A stretch of DNA of 64,000 bases from FEN-1191 sp964528845 (GCA_964528845.1 CAZGVE010000001.1:130302-194301); one strand, 5' to 3'; positions 51,869 through 60,642 are shown, counted from the first letter of the stretch. Notes: a model not told the origin generated them from the letters alone. Made by a program: numbers and translations.

Positions 51869-54139
51869 CTAGCCCGCGCGCGCCTGCTCTTCGGCCGGAT
51901 CCGTGGCCCCTTCTTCGGGCCACACACCACTCGGACTCGAGGCCGCCGCGTACAGCGGCAGCTCGGCCAGCAGATCGATCAGCGGCACCGGCCTGGCGAT
52001 CGCGAAGCCCTGGCCGTAGTCGACGCCGAGAGCCGTGATCCGCGTGCGGATTTCCTCGGTCTCGATGTATTCCGCGACGGTCGTCAGCGACATCGCGTGC
52101 GCGAGCTGGGCGATGGCCTGCACCATGGATTCGGCGCGCGGATCCTTGAGCACGTCGCGCACGAAACTGCCGTCGATCTTGAGCATCCCTATCGGCAGGG
52201 TGCGCAGATAGGCGAGCGAACTCAGGCCGGTACCGAAGTCGTCGAGCGCTATGTTGCAGCCCAGCTTGCGCAGCCGGCGCATCAGTGCCTCGGCCCGGAC
52301 CAGGTTGCCGATCGCAGCGCTCTCGGTCAGCTCGAAGCACAGCGAGGATGGCGGCAATCCGCTCTCTTCTATCAGGCGTGCCACGTGCTCGGTGAAGTCC
52401 GCGTCCTGCAGCGACTGCCCCGAGAAATTGATCGTGAACACGATCGAGCTCTGACGCAGCAGCTCCGCATGGGGCTGCAGCATCTCGATCGCATGCCCGA
52501 TGACCCAGCGGTCGATGGTGGGCATGAGCTGGTAGCGGTTGGCCGCCGACATGAAGTGATCGGGCCCGACGATCTCGCCGTTCTCGGCCAGCATCCGCAG
52601 CAGGATCTCGAAATGCGGTGCGCCGTTGTGTCCGCCCAGCGGCACGATCATCTGCGCATTCAGATGCAGGCGGTTCTCCGTGATCGCGCTGCGCAGATCG
52701 CTGACCAGATTGATGTCGGTGAATCGCCGCACGATGCTTTCGTCGGCTTCCTGGTAGACCTCGACGCGGTTGCGGCCACGATCGTTCGCGGCCTTGCAGG
52801 CCGTCTCGGCCGCCGCGAACGCATGCACGAATTCCTTTGAGCGCGGCTCGACTGACGATACCCCGATGCTGATCGAGACCGGCATCTTGCCGTCGCCGAT
52901 GCCGGCACCGACCGATTCGGCGCCGATGCGCAGCGACTCGGCGAATTTCGCGGCATCTCCCAAGCCGGCCGGCAGCAGGATCGCGAACCGGTCGCCCGAG
53001 ATGCGGGCGGCGAGCGCACGCGGCGGAATGCGCTCGCGGATCAGTTCGCCGAGCAGGCCGATTACCCGATCGCCCATGTGCATGCCGAAATTCTCGTTGA
53101 TCACATGCAGGCGGTTGATGTCGATGGACAACGCGCTCCACCAGCTCTGAGTGCTCTCGCGCTCCTCGAGCACGGCACGTACGCGCTCCTCGAACGCGGG
53201 GCGCGTCAGCAGCCCGGTCAGCGCGTCGTAGCTATGGGCGATGATCGAGGCCACGCGGCGCGCGAGCAGCTCTGTCAGGCGCGCATGGTGCGGCGTGAAT
53301 TCGGGAGCCGTGTCCGCCCGGAACAGCGCCAGCACTCCCATGCAGCGACCGTCGGAACGCGGGATCGGGCATGCCAGCACGCGATAGTTCACCGGGTCCG
53401 GCCCGACCTGCAGCACCAGCTTGTTGACGATGGCTGCCTTGCGGCGCACCTGGGCCATCGACAGCAGGTGCCGGTGCGCGCGCGCCAGCAGCGCGTTGTC
53501 CAGCGTGGAATTCGGGGCCGTATGCACCAGCGCGATGCCCTTCTCGGGAATGATCAGGGCGGCCATGCCGACCTTCAGGTGCGCGGTGGCACTCACGACC
53601 AGCGCCTTCAGGTCGGTCGCGCTCTCCGGCTTCGCGTCCGCCGTGCTGCCGGAGACCGACAGCAGCATCTCGAGATCGTTGTCCTGCTCGATCAGCGAGC
53701 TGTGCAGGTTCAGGATCTCGTCGCGTGCGAGCAGCTCGCGGCGCAGGCATTCGATCGCCGGCCGCACCAGGGACTGCACGAAGGAGAACGTGCGCTGCTC
53801 GCCGTCCGCCGAGCGGCAGACGATCGCGACCAGCGCAAAAGGCTTGAGCTCTCCCGGTTCGTCGTCGCGGCGCAGCCAGAACAGGTACGCGGGCTCGCCG
53901 GCCACGGAGCAGGTTTCCCCGTGGCTGTCGGCCGTGCGCGCCGCCGCCTCCAGCGAGCTGATGACGGCCTGGGACAGGTCAGACCCGATGGCCATCTCAC
54001 CGGCCCAATGCAGCTCGCCGCGCGCATTGAACACCGCGAGGTTGGTGAGCCGCGGCAGCAGCGCCCGCAGCAGCTGGGCGTATGGCTCCAGCGACGACCA
54101 CGAGGCGACGCTGCGGCGCTCAGGTGCGGTTTTACTCAT
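51869..54139 (-). CDS. Cyclic-di-GMP signalling protein: GAF-like, degenerate GGDEF, intact EAL
   Basis: 756 residues from MSKTAPERRSVASW. A N-terminal sensory half with GAF-like character precedes a GGDEF domain whose signature is SGDRF (ARISGDRFAILL), so diguanylate cyclase activity is unlikely. The EAL domain keeps the key positions (ExL as FEILLRM, FTINFSGQSL, CFELTES, LDDFGTGLSSLAYL, LKIDGSFV and VAEYIETEEI), so it is a likely cyclic-di-GMP phosphodiesterase, with the degenerate GGDEF part as a possible GTP sensor. It has no membrane segment. It lies between envC and the S41 gene with 102- and 72-base gaps, so it may have its own promoter. Confidence 0.9.
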   Translation of the reverse strand: MSKTAPERRSVASWSSLEPYAQLLRALLPRLTNLAVFNARGELHWAGEMAIGSDLSQAVISSLEAAARTADSHGETCSVAGEPAYLFWLRRDDEPGELKPFALVAIVCRSADGEQRTFSFVQSLVRPAIECLRRELLARDEILNLHSSLIEQDNDLEMLLSVSGSTADAKPESATDLKALVVSATAHLKVGMAALIIPEKGIALVHTAPNSTLDNALLARAHRHLLSMAQVRRKAAIVNKLVLQVGPDPVNYRVLACPIPRSDGRCMGVLALFRADTAPEFTPHHARLTELLARRVASIIAHSYDALTGLLTRPAFEERVRAVLEERESTQSWWSALSIDINRLHVINENFGMHMGDRVIGLLGELIRERIPPRALAARISGDRFAILLPAGLGDAAKFAESLRIGAESVGAGIGDGKMPVSISIGVSSVEPRSKEFVHAFAAAETACKAANDRGRNRVEVYQEADESIVRRFTDINLVSDLRSAITENRLHLNAQMIVPLGGHNGAPHFEILLRMLAENGEIVGPDHFMSAANRYQLMPTIDRWVIGHAIEMLQPHAELLRQSSIVFTINFSGQSLQDADFTEHVARLIEESGLPPSSLCFELTESAAIGNLVRAEALMRRLRKLGCNIALDDFGTGLSSLAYLRTLPIGMLKIDGSFVRDVLKDPRAESMVQAIAQLAHAMSLTTVAEYIETEEIRTRITALGVDYGQGFAIARPVPLIDLLAELPLYAAASSPSGVWPEEGATDPAEEQARAG

Positions 54140-54241
54140 GCTGACTTGCTGTCGTTTCGGAACGTCAGGGTCGCGCATTGCGGAGCGACGTTCCTTGACG
54201 GACGTCGCCTTTTGGAGAAGATCGGCGCCGCTCCGGCCCGA

Positions 54242-55432
54242 TCAGCGTGCGTCGACGGCCACCGGCGATGCAGCACTCGGCCGCTGCTCGCGGAACCAGG
54301 GCCGCGGGTCCAGCGGCCGGCCGTTGTGCCGGATCTCGAAATAGAGTTCCGGGTTCGGGCGCCCGCCGGTGTCCCCGGCTGCCGCGATCATCTCGCCGGC
54401 CGCTACCGACTCGCCCGCAGATTTGAACAGCCGGTCGTTGTGGGCATAGAGGCTCAAGTACCCCTCCCCGTGATCCAGGATCGCGAGCAGACCGAGGCCC
54501 GGCAACCAGTCCGCGTAGACGACACGGCCGGCCGTGATGGCCCGCACGGGCGCATCACGGGCGGTCGACACCAGAATACCGTCCCAGCGGATGCCGCTGG
54601 CGCGGGTTTGGCCGAATTCGGCGGCCAGTACGCCGGCCACGGGCCAGTCCAGCTGCCCGCGCAGTCGTCCGAAGGCTGTCGATACGTCCGGCGGGGCGAC
54701 TTCCGGCAGCGAGCGGTTGAGCCGCCGCAGCAGTCGCTCGAGGTCCGACTGCTGGGTCCGAAGCCGCGCCAGGCTCGCCTCGCGCGTCTGCGCCTGGGAT
54801 TCGAGGCTTGCGAGCACGCGTCGGCGGTCATCCCGCAGTCCCTCGAGGCGATGCAGCTGCTGCTGCTGCTCGGCTTCGAGCTCACCGAGCTGCTGCTGCT
54901 GCTGCGCGAGCTGGGTGTCGAGCGCATCGAGCTGCTGCACGTGCTGCTGGATGGCCGCGATCTGCTGCGCGCGCGCGCGACCGAAGTAGCCATAGTAGGC
55001 AAACAGGCGCGCGCTATTTTGCGGATCCCGTGCCTCGAGCAGCAGCTTGAGGGGCTCCTGGCGCCCGATCAGATAGGCGGCCCGCAGCTGGCCTGCAAGC
55101 GCCGCGCGCTGCGCATCGATCGCCTGCTGCTCGGAGGCGCGCTGCTGGGTGAGCGCGGTACGGCGGGAGCTGCGCGTGGCGATCTCGATCGCGGTGCGGT
55201 CATACTGCTCGCGGGCCTCGCCGAGCGACTGCTCGGCCGCGCGCAGCGTTGCGGACAGCCGGTCGCGCTCCAGCGCGTCGCGGCTGATTTCCCGCGTCAT
55301 GGCCTCGATCCTGGTGCGCAGGCTGCTGAGCTGGGCCGAAGTCTGTTGCCGCGACGCAGCGAAAAGCTCGGAGGTCCACAGACCCGCCACGGCGCACAGC
55401 AGCACTGCGCCGGCGCCAGCCGCACGCTTCAT
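54242..55432 (-). CDS. envC: Murein hydrolase activator EnvC-like protein
   Basis: 396 residues. A signal peptide (MKRAAGAGAVLLCAVAGLWTSELFA) is followed by a long coiled coil rich in Gln (QLAQQQQQLGELEAEQQQQLHRLEGL; the CTG/CAG runs at about 54854-54917 encode this) and a C-terminal LytM/M23 domain (WPVAGVLAAEFGQTRASGIRWDGILV, LDHGEGYLSLYAHNDRLFKSAGESV, PELYFEIRHNGRPLDP). The first metal ligand His is replaced (GIRWDG), so it should be inactive and act as an activator of amidases like E. coli EnvC. It is divergent from yibN, as in the E. coli neighbourhood, but gpmM is missing between them. Confidence 0.92.
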   Translation of the reverse strand: MKRAAGAGAVLLCAVAGLWTSELFAASRQQTSAQLSSLRTRIEAMTREISRDALERDRLSATLRAAEQSLGEAREQYDRTAIEIATRSSRRTALTQQRASEQQAIDAQRAALAGQLRAAYLIGRQEPLKLLLEARDPQNSARLFAYYGYFGRARAQQIAAIQQHVQQLDALDTQLAQQQQQLGELEAEQQQQLHRLEGLRDDRRRVLASLESQAQTREASLARLRTQQSDLERLLRRLNRSLPEVAPPDVSTAFGRLRGQLDWPVAGVLAAEFGQTRASGIRWDGILVSTARDAPVRAITAGRVVYADWLPGLGLLAILDHGEGYLSLYAHNDRLFKSAGESVAAGEMIAAAGDTGGRPNPELYFEIRHNGRPLDPRPWFREQRPSAASPVAVDAR

Positions 55433-55536
55433 GTTGAGCTTCGCGGTACTCAGAGCTGATTAATCCTCAAATCTGCACGGTGGCCAATCGCTATAATGAT
55501 CGGCTCCGCCTGCCGAGTGAACCTTTAGGGTACGCG

Positions 55537-55959
55537 ATGGATCGACTGCTCGAATACTGCACCCACCATCCGTGGCTGGCCGCCTTCGCGGCGGTGGCGG
55601 CGCTAGCCGTGCTCGCGTACGAGCTGCGCGAGCAGGCCGGCAGCGCCGGGGCGGTATCGCCGCAGGACGTGATCCGGCTGATGAACCAGGGAGCGACGGT
55701 GCTCGACCTGCGGGCCGAGCCGGAGTACGCCGCCGGCCACATCAGCGGCGCTCGGCACTTCGACCCGGGCCGCATCGGCGAAGCGTCCGATGCGCTCAAG
55801 AAGTACAAGGAGCGTGCGCTGGTCGTCTACTGCGACCGGGGCCATACCGCCGCCGCGACCGTGCGCAAGCTGGCGGCACAGGGCTTCACGAAAGTCTTCA
55901 ACCTGCGTGGCGGTCTGAGTGCCTGGCGCGCCGAGAACCTGCCACTCACGCGCGAGTGA
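55537..55959 (+). CDS. Membrane-anchored rhodanese-like sulfurtransferase (YibN family)
   Basis: 140 residues from MDRLLEYCTHHPWLAAFAAVAALAVLAYELREQ, an N-terminal anchor. The rhodanese domain has LDLRAEPEYAAGHISGARHFDPGRI and the active-site Cys in VVYCDRGHTAAATVRKLA, ending VFNLRGGLSAWRAENLPL. I chose ATG 55537 (AGGGT about 8 bases upstream); an ATG-like start at 55480 would place charged sequence before the anchor. A perfect TATAAT at 55492-55497, with a poor -35, suggests the transcript starts here. The order yibN-grxC-secB-gpsA is the same as in E. coli. Confidence 0.9.
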   Translation: MDRLLEYCTHHPWLAAFAAVAALAVLAYELREQAGSAGAVSPQDVIRLMNQGATVLDLRAEPEYAAGHISGARHFDPGRIGEASDALKKYKERALVVYCDRGHTAAATVRKLAAQGFTKVFNLRGGLSAWRAENLPLTRE

Positions 55960-55973
55960 GCGAGCAGCGCGCC

Positions 55974-56237
55974 ATGACCGCCGAGCAGGTACTGATGTAC
56001 ACGACTTCCTGGTGCCCGTACTGCGCGCGTGCCCGCGAATTGCTGGCCTCCAAGGGCGTGGTATTGCGGGAAATCGATATCGACGTGGAACCGTCACAGC
56101 GCGCGGAGATGATCCGGCGCAGCGGACGGCGCACGGTGCCGCAGATCTTCATTGGCGAGCACCATGTCGGCGGCTGTGATGAGCTGCATGCCCTCGATGC
56201 GGCGGGCGGACTCGATGTGCTGCTGGCACGGCACTGA
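55974..56237 (+). CDS. grxC: Glutaredoxin 3
   Basis: 87 residues from MTAEQVLMYTTSWCPYCARARELLASKGV. The redox site is CPYC; TVPQIFIGEHHVGGCDELHALDAAGGLD carries the cis-Pro TVP and the glutathione-binding GGCDEL. It reduces protein disulfides with glutathione. It lies 14 bases after yibN and 65 bases before secB. Confidence 0.96.
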   Translation: MTAEQVLMYTTSWCPYCARARELLASKGVVLREIDIDVEPSQRAEMIRRSGRRTVPQIFIGEHHVGGCDELHALDAAGGLDVLLARH

Positions 56238-56302
56238 GTTGCAACGCGCCGGCGGTACGATGCGCGACTCATTGATCCAAAACGACCGAGGTTGATCCCA
56301 TT

Positions 56303-56776
56303 ATGTCGAACGAAGCCACTCCCGATGCCGGCGCAGCCGCGGCACCGCTCGCCGCTCTGGCCCTGCAGGCCGTGTATCTCAAGGACTGTTCCTTCGAGGC
56401 GCCCCAGGGGCCGCGCGCCAATGGCGAGTGGAATCCCCAGATCTCGCTGGATCTCAATACCAGCGTGCAGCCGATCAATGGCGACGTGCGTGAAGTGGTA
56501 CTCACGGTGACGGTGTCGGCGAAGCAGGGCGAGCAGACCCTGTTCCTGGTCGAGGTCAAGCAGGCCGGGGCATTCCTGATCCAGAATCTCGGAGCCGAGG
56601 AATACAAGCGCGCGGTGAGCAGCATCTGCCCGACCGTGCTGTTCCCGTATGCACGAGCTGTCGTCTCGCACCTGGTGGGGCAGGGCGGATTTCCACAATT
56701 GCTGCTGCCGCCGGTGAATTTCGACGCGCTATACGGGAACTCGGCGGGCGAAGCGGCCACGGCCACCAGGAACTAG
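56303..56776 (+). CDS. secB: Protein-export chaperone SecB
   Basis: 157 residues. ALQAVYLKDCSFEAP, WNPQISLDLNTSVQPIN, LVEVKQAGAFLIQNL and CPTVLFPYARAVVSHLVGQGGFPQLLLPPVNFDALY are the standard SecB motifs. The last part is a short Ala-rich tail. SecB tetramers keep preproteins unfolded and pass them to SecA. A GAGG stands about 11 bases upstream. It is followed by gpsA. Confidence 0.97.
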   Translation: MSNEATPDAGAAAAPLAALALQAVYLKDCSFEAPQGPRANGEWNPQISLDLNTSVQPINGDVREVVLTVTVSAKQGEQTLFLVEVKQAGAFLIQNLGAEEYKRAVSSICPTVLFPYARAVVSHLVGQGGFPQLLLPPVNFDALYGNSAGEAATATRN

Positions 56777-56801
56777 GGGCCGTACGGCCCCGCAGCACTC
56801 C

Positions 56802-57821
56802 GTGGCGTCCAGGGCATCGGAACGCGCCGACATTGCGGTACTCGGGGCGGGCTCCTGGGGCACGGCGCTCGCGATCCAGTTCACGCGTGCCGGGCGTCCG
56901 GCGCGCCTCTGGGGTCGCGGAGCCGCGCACGTCGCTACGATGTCGCGGGAGCGCCGCAATCAGCGCTATCTGCCCGAAGCCGTATTCCCGGATAGCCTGC
57001 ACGTCGTAGCGGACCTCGCCGCGGCAATCGAGGGCGTCCAGGACGTGCTGGTGGCCGTGCCGAGCTCGGCGTTTCGCGCGCTGCTGTGCGAGCTCGCCCC
57101 GCTGGTGGCCCCGCAGCTCCGGCTGTGCTGGGCCACGAAGGGCTTCGAGCTCGATACCGGGCTGCTGCCCAACGAGGTCGCTCATCAGGTGCTCGGTTCC
57201 GGTCGCTCGATCGCGGTGCTTTCCGGTCCGACCTTTGCGCTCGAAGTCGGGGCCGGGCTGCCGACCGCGATGACCATTGCCTCGCCGGATGCGGAGTATG
57301 CCGAGCGGCTCGCTCACGACCTGTCGTCCTCGAGCTTTCGCGCCTATACCTCGACTGACATCACCGGCGTCGAGGTCGGTGGCGCAGTCAAGAACGTGCT
57401 GGCGATCGGAACCGGGCTCAGCGATGGGCTGGGCTTCGGCGCGAATACACGCATCGCGCTGATCACACGCGGCCTGGTCGAGATGACGCGCCTCGGAGTC
57501 GCGCTCGGCGCCAGACGCGAGACCTTCATGGGCCTCGCCGGCCTCGGCGATCTCGTACTGACCTGTACCGACGATCACTCGCGCAACCGGCGCTTCGGGC
57601 TCGCCCTGGCGCAGGGCGCGAGCGTCGAGCAGGCGCTGCGCGATATCGGACAGGTCGTCGAAGGCCACCAGGCCGCCCGCGCCCTGCACCGCGTGGCTGC
57701 GCGCAAGGGCGTCGTGATGCCGATTGCGGAGGGCATCTACGGCGTGCTGTACGAGGGATTACCGGCGGAGCAGGTGGTACGGGGCCTGATGATGCGCCCG
57801 ATCAAACCGGAGTTCGACTGA
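56802..57821 (+). CDS. gpsA: Glycerol-3-phosphate dehydrogenase (NAD(P)+)
   Basis: 339 residues. The N-terminal Rossmann motif is IAVLGAGSWGTALAIQFTRAG; the catalytic Lys region is TDITGVEVGGAVKNVLAIGTGLSDGLGFGANTR and GLAGLGDLVLTCTDDHSRNRRFGLALAQG is typical. The start at 56802 is a GTG (no ATG is available near the first conserved residue). It makes sn-glycerol-3-phosphate for phospholipids. The 3' end overlaps trmL by 20 bases. cysE, which follows gpsA in E. coli, is missing here. Confidence 0.96.
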   Translation: MASRASERADIAVLGAGSWGTALAIQFTRAGRPARLWGRGAAHVATMSRERRNQRYLPEAVFPDSLHVVADLAAAIEGVQDVLVAVPSSAFRALLCELAPLVAPQLRLCWATKGFELDTGLLPNEVAHQVLGSGRSIAVLSGPTFALEVGAGLPTAMTIASPDAEYAERLAHDLSSSSFRAYTSTDITGVEVGGAVKNVLAIGTGLSDGLGFGANTRIALITRGLVEMTRLGVALGARRETFMGLAGLGDLVLTCTDDHSRNRRFGLALAQGASVEQALRDIGQVVEGHQAARALHRVAARKGVVMPIAEGIYGVLYEGLPAEQVVRGLMMRPIKPEFD

Positions 57822-58287
57822 GCGCATCCGACGTGCGGAATCCGTTTTGACGCCATGCCTCGTACACCACGACCGCCACGGCGTTCGACAGGTTGAGGCT
57901 GCGATTTCCCGGCTGCATCGGTATCGACACCCGGCGCTCGGGGGCGATCAGTGCCAGCACGGGCGCCGGCAGGCCACGCGTCTCCGGACCGAACAGCAGG
58001 CCGTCACCTGGCCGGAAGACCGCCTCGTCGTACCGGCGGGTGAGACCGGTGTCGATCGCATGCAGTCGCATGCCCGGCAGCTGCGCGAGGCAGGTTGCAA
58101 GGCTCGTATGGGTGCGCAGCGTCGCCAGCTCGGCATAGTCCAGTCCGGCGCGGCGCACCGAGCGCCCGTCGAGCGAGAATCCAAGCGGCTCCACCAGGTG
58201 CAGTGTGCAGCCCGCATTCGCGCACAGGCGGATGATGTTGCCGGTATTCGGCGGGATTTCCGGCTCGAGCAGTATCACGTGAAACAC
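57802..58287 (-). CDS. trmL: tRNA (cytidine/uridine-34 2'-O)-methyltransferase TrmL
   Basis: 161 residues. The SPOUT motifs FHVILLEPEIPPNTGNIIRLCAN, LHLVEPLGFSLDGRSVRRAGLDY, LLFGPETRGLP and IPMQPGNRSLNLSNAVAVVVYEAWRQ (the trefoil knot) are all present. It modifies the wobble base of tRNA-Leu isoacceptors. The start is GTG at 58287, in the sequence GTG TTT CAC GTG. The first codons coincide with the parS-like site at 58271-58286. It converges on gpsA. Confidence 0.95.
   Translation of the reverse strand: MFHVILLEPEIPPNTGNIIRLCANAGCTLHLVEPLGFSLDGRSVRRAGLDYAELATLRTHTSLATCLAQLPGMRLHAIDTGLTRRYDEAVFRPGDGLLFGPETRGLPAPVLALIAPERRVSIPMQPGNRSLNLSNAVAVVVYEAWRQNGFRTSDALSRTPV
58271..58286 (-). promoter_or_regulatory. 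Candidate parS (ParB binding) site
   Basis: Read on the reverse strand the 16 bases TGTTTCACGTGATACT match the parS consensus TGTTTCACGTGAAACA at 14 positions; one half is perfect. It covers the first codons of trmL (GTG TTT CAC GTG). Because TrmL proteins often begin MFHVIL, part of the match may be imposed by coding. parAB lie ~22 kb away in the same window. Confidence 0.45.
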
Positions 58288-58314
58288 AAGCCTAGCCTAA
58301 GCCATAATCGAAGC

Positions 58315-59340
58315 ATGAGCGCCGCTTCCCTCTCATCGCCGCTGCCGCCCGTGACGGCGGGCGCGCGCCGGCTGCCAGCCTCCCTGGCAACGCGGCTGTG
58401 CGGCCTGACGCTCGACAGTCCGATCGTGCTGCTCTCCGGCTGCGTCGGGTTCGGCGAGGAGTACACGCGCGTGGAGGGCTTCAGCAATCGCGACGCCGGC
58501 GCCATCGTGCTCAAGGGCACGACCGGCGCGGCCCGGCTGGGCAACCCCCCGCACCGCGTCTGCGAAACTCCGGACGGCATGCTCAACGCGATCGGCCTGC
58601 AGAATCCAGGCGTCGATCACGTGGTACGCGCAATTCTGCCGACACTGGATTTCAGCGAAACGCGCTTCATCGCCAATGTCTGCGGCTCCACCATCGAGGA
58701 GTACGTGGAGGTCACGCGTCGCTTCGAGGACAGCCCGATCGACGCGATCGAGATCAACATCTCGTGCCCCAACATCAAGGAGGGGGGCGTGCAGTTCGGC
58801 AACGTGCCGGAGATGTCGGGTCGCGTGGTCGCGGCCTGTCGCCGGGTCACGGCCAAGCCCCTGATCACGAAGCTGTCGCCGAACCAGACCGATATCCGGG
58901 CGAACGCGCGCGCCTGCATCGAGGCCGGCACCGACGGATTCGCCGTGATCAATACGGTGACCGGCATGTCGGTCGACATCGCGTCGCGTCGTGCGCTGCT
59001 CGGCAATGGTCAGGGTGGCCTGTCGGGGCCCGCCATCAAGCCGATTGCGCTGCTGAAGGTGCGCGAGGTCCATGAGGTCGCCGGCCCGCACGGCATCCCG
59101 ATCATTGGTCAGGGCGGGATCACCAGCGCCAACGACGCGCTCGAGTTCCTGATCGCGGGCGCGACGGCGGTCGGCATCGGCACGGCGCTGTTCTACGATC
59201 CGCTGGTCTGCCGCAGCGTGAACCAGGGAATCGCGCGCTATCTCGAGGAGCAGGGACTGGATTCCGTGTCGCAGCTGGTCGGCACCCTCAATGGCGCACC
59301 TGCGGCGCCGTGCGGGATCGGGCGCGCCGTCGCGCCCTAG
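58315..59340 (+). CDS. Dihydroorotate dehydrogenase-like protein, class 1B type
   Basis: 341 residues from MSAASLSSPLPPVTAG. The TIM-barrel has GCVGFGEEY, the FMN site NISCPNIKEGGVQFG with a catalytic Cys (as in class 1A/1B, not the Ser of class 2), KLSPNQTDI, VINTVTGMSVD and GQGGITSANDALEFLIAGATAVGIGTALF. Class 1B enzymes use NAD+ with a PyrK partner; no pyrK is in the window. The Cys4 clusters of PreA-type dihydropyrimidine dehydrogenase are absent. Most gammaproteobacteria have a membrane class 2 PyrD, so this one is unusual. It precedes the ICMT-like gene by 6 bases. Confidence 0.85.
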   Translation: MSAASLSSPLPPVTAGARRLPASLATRLCGLTLDSPIVLLSGCVGFGEEYTRVEGFSNRDAGAIVLKGTTGAARLGNPPHRVCETPDGMLNAIGLQNPGVDHVVRAILPTLDFSETRFIANVCGSTIEEYVEVTRRFEDSPIDAIEINISCPNIKEGGVQFGNVPEMSGRVVAACRRVTAKPLITKLSPNQTDIRANARACIEAGTDGFAVINTVTGMSVDIASRRALLGNGQGGLSGPAIKPIALLKVREVHEVAGPHGIPIIGQGGITSANDALEFLIAGATAVGIGTALFYDPLVCRSVNQGIARYLEEQGLDSVSQLVGTLNGAPAAPCGIGRAVAP

Positions 59341-59346
59341 GCGCCG

Positions 59347-60642
59347 ATGCCCGCGCTGCGGGAGCTGCCTGAATCCGCGACGCACACCGGGGTCGCCTGG
59401 TGCGGTGTGGTGACGATGCTGCTCGCCGTCACGGCTCTGAACTTCTGGAGCCCCTGGACCGACATCGCCTACATGGCGCTGACAGTGATGGCATGCACGG
59501 CGCTCGGCATCTTCGTGCCCGATCTTCTCTGGCGCCATATCTATCGACGCGCGCTGGTGGGACCGGAAGCGGCGCCGCGCGCCGGCTCCCGCTGGCCGCG
59601 CGTGCTCACCAAGCTGGTCGGTCTGGCGGGCAGCATCGGCTTCGTCGGGTTGCTGTACTGGATATTCCCGGAGTACCGCGCCAGTCCTGGATTCTACGCA
59701 CATTACTGGACCGCGCTGCGCGTGCTGCTGCCTGCCTGGGGACTGCTGGCGCTGCCCTACTTGTACTGGGTGGACCGACGGCTCGCGGCGCCGGAGGATG
59801 CGCTCTGGCAGTTTGGCCGGGCCCTGCTGCTGCGCTGGCCAGGGCTGTCGGCGCATGTCGTCGGCCAGCACCTCCTCGGCTGGCTCGTCAAGGGCTACTT
59901 CCTGCCGCTGATGTTCACGTACTTCTGCGACAACCTGAACCAGCTGCTGCACTACGACCTGACGCGTCTGCATGGCTTCGGCGGCATCTACGACTGGGCA
60001 TATTTCACGCTTTATTTCATCGACGTCGGCCTGGTCTCGATGACCTACCTGATGTCGTTGCGGCTGACCGACACCCACATCCGCTCGACCGAGCCGACGA
60101 TGCTGGGCTGGGCCGTCGCGCTGGTGTGCTACCAGCCGTTCTGGTCCGTGATCGGCGGCCAATACCTGGCCTACGATAGCGGCCACGCGTGGGGCGAATG
60201 GCTGCACGCAGTACCATGGGCCTACGTTCTATGGGGATCGATGATCCTCGCACTGGTCGTGATCTACGTCTGGGCGACCATCGCGTTCGGCGGACGCTTC
60301 TCCAACCTCACGCACCGCGGCATCATCACGAGCGGACCCTATCGATACACCAAGCACCCGGCCTATCTCGCCAAGAATCTCTCGTGGTGGATGATCTCGA
60401 TGCCCTTCATGATCAGCACCGGGCTGACGGAGACGATCCGCCGCTGCCTGCTGCTGCTGCTGCTCAATTGCATCTACTATCTGCGCGCCAAGACCGAGGA
60501 ACGGCACCTCGCGCTCGATCCGGTCTACTGTATGTATGCGCAGTGGATCGAGCAGCACGGACTGCTGCGGTGGCTCGAGCGCCTGCCGCTGGTCAGCGTG
60601 CTGGCGCGCTGGCGCCCGGAGTTCAGGGGCGTCGAGACGTAA
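59347..60642 (+). CDS. Isoprenylcysteine carboxyl methyltransferase-family membrane protein
   Basis: 431 residues with about eight hydrophobic helices. The C-terminal ICMT/PEMT-like motif is RFSNLTHRGIITSGPYRYTKHPAYLAKNLSWW, with the SAM-binding region after it (RAKTEERHLALDPVYCMYAQWI). Bacteria do not prenylate Cys in the eukaryotic way; members of this family methylate lipids or unknown isoprenoids. It follows the class 1B dehydrogenase gene by 6 bases and is probably co-transcribed. It converges on ntrC with 27 bases between them. Confidence 0.83.
   Translation: MPALRELPESATHTGVAWCGVVTMLLAVTALNFWSPWTDIAYMALTVMACTALGIFVPDLLWRHIYRRALVGPEAAPRAGSRWPRVLTKLVGLAGSIGFVGLLYWIFPEYRASPGFYAHYWTALRVLLPAWGLLALPYLYWVDRRLAAPEDALWQFGRALLLRWPGLSAHVVGQHLLGWLVKGYFLPLMFTYFCDNLNQLLHYDLTRLHGFGGIYDWAYFTLYFIDVGLVSMTYLMSLRLTDTHIRSTEPTMLGWAVALVCYQPFWSVIGGQYLAYDSGHAWGEWLHAVPWAYVLWGSMILALVVIYVWATIAFGGRFSNLTHRGIITSGPYRYTKHPAYLAKNLSWWMISMPFMISTGLTETIRRCLLLLLLNCIYYLRAKTEERHLALDPVYCMYAQWIEQHGLLRWLERLPLVSVLARWRPEFRGVET

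Noticed and set aside
54854..54917. Runs of CTG triplets as a regulatory or unstable repeat
   Set aside because: They encode the Gln-rich coiled coil of EnvC in frame; no non-coding role is needed.
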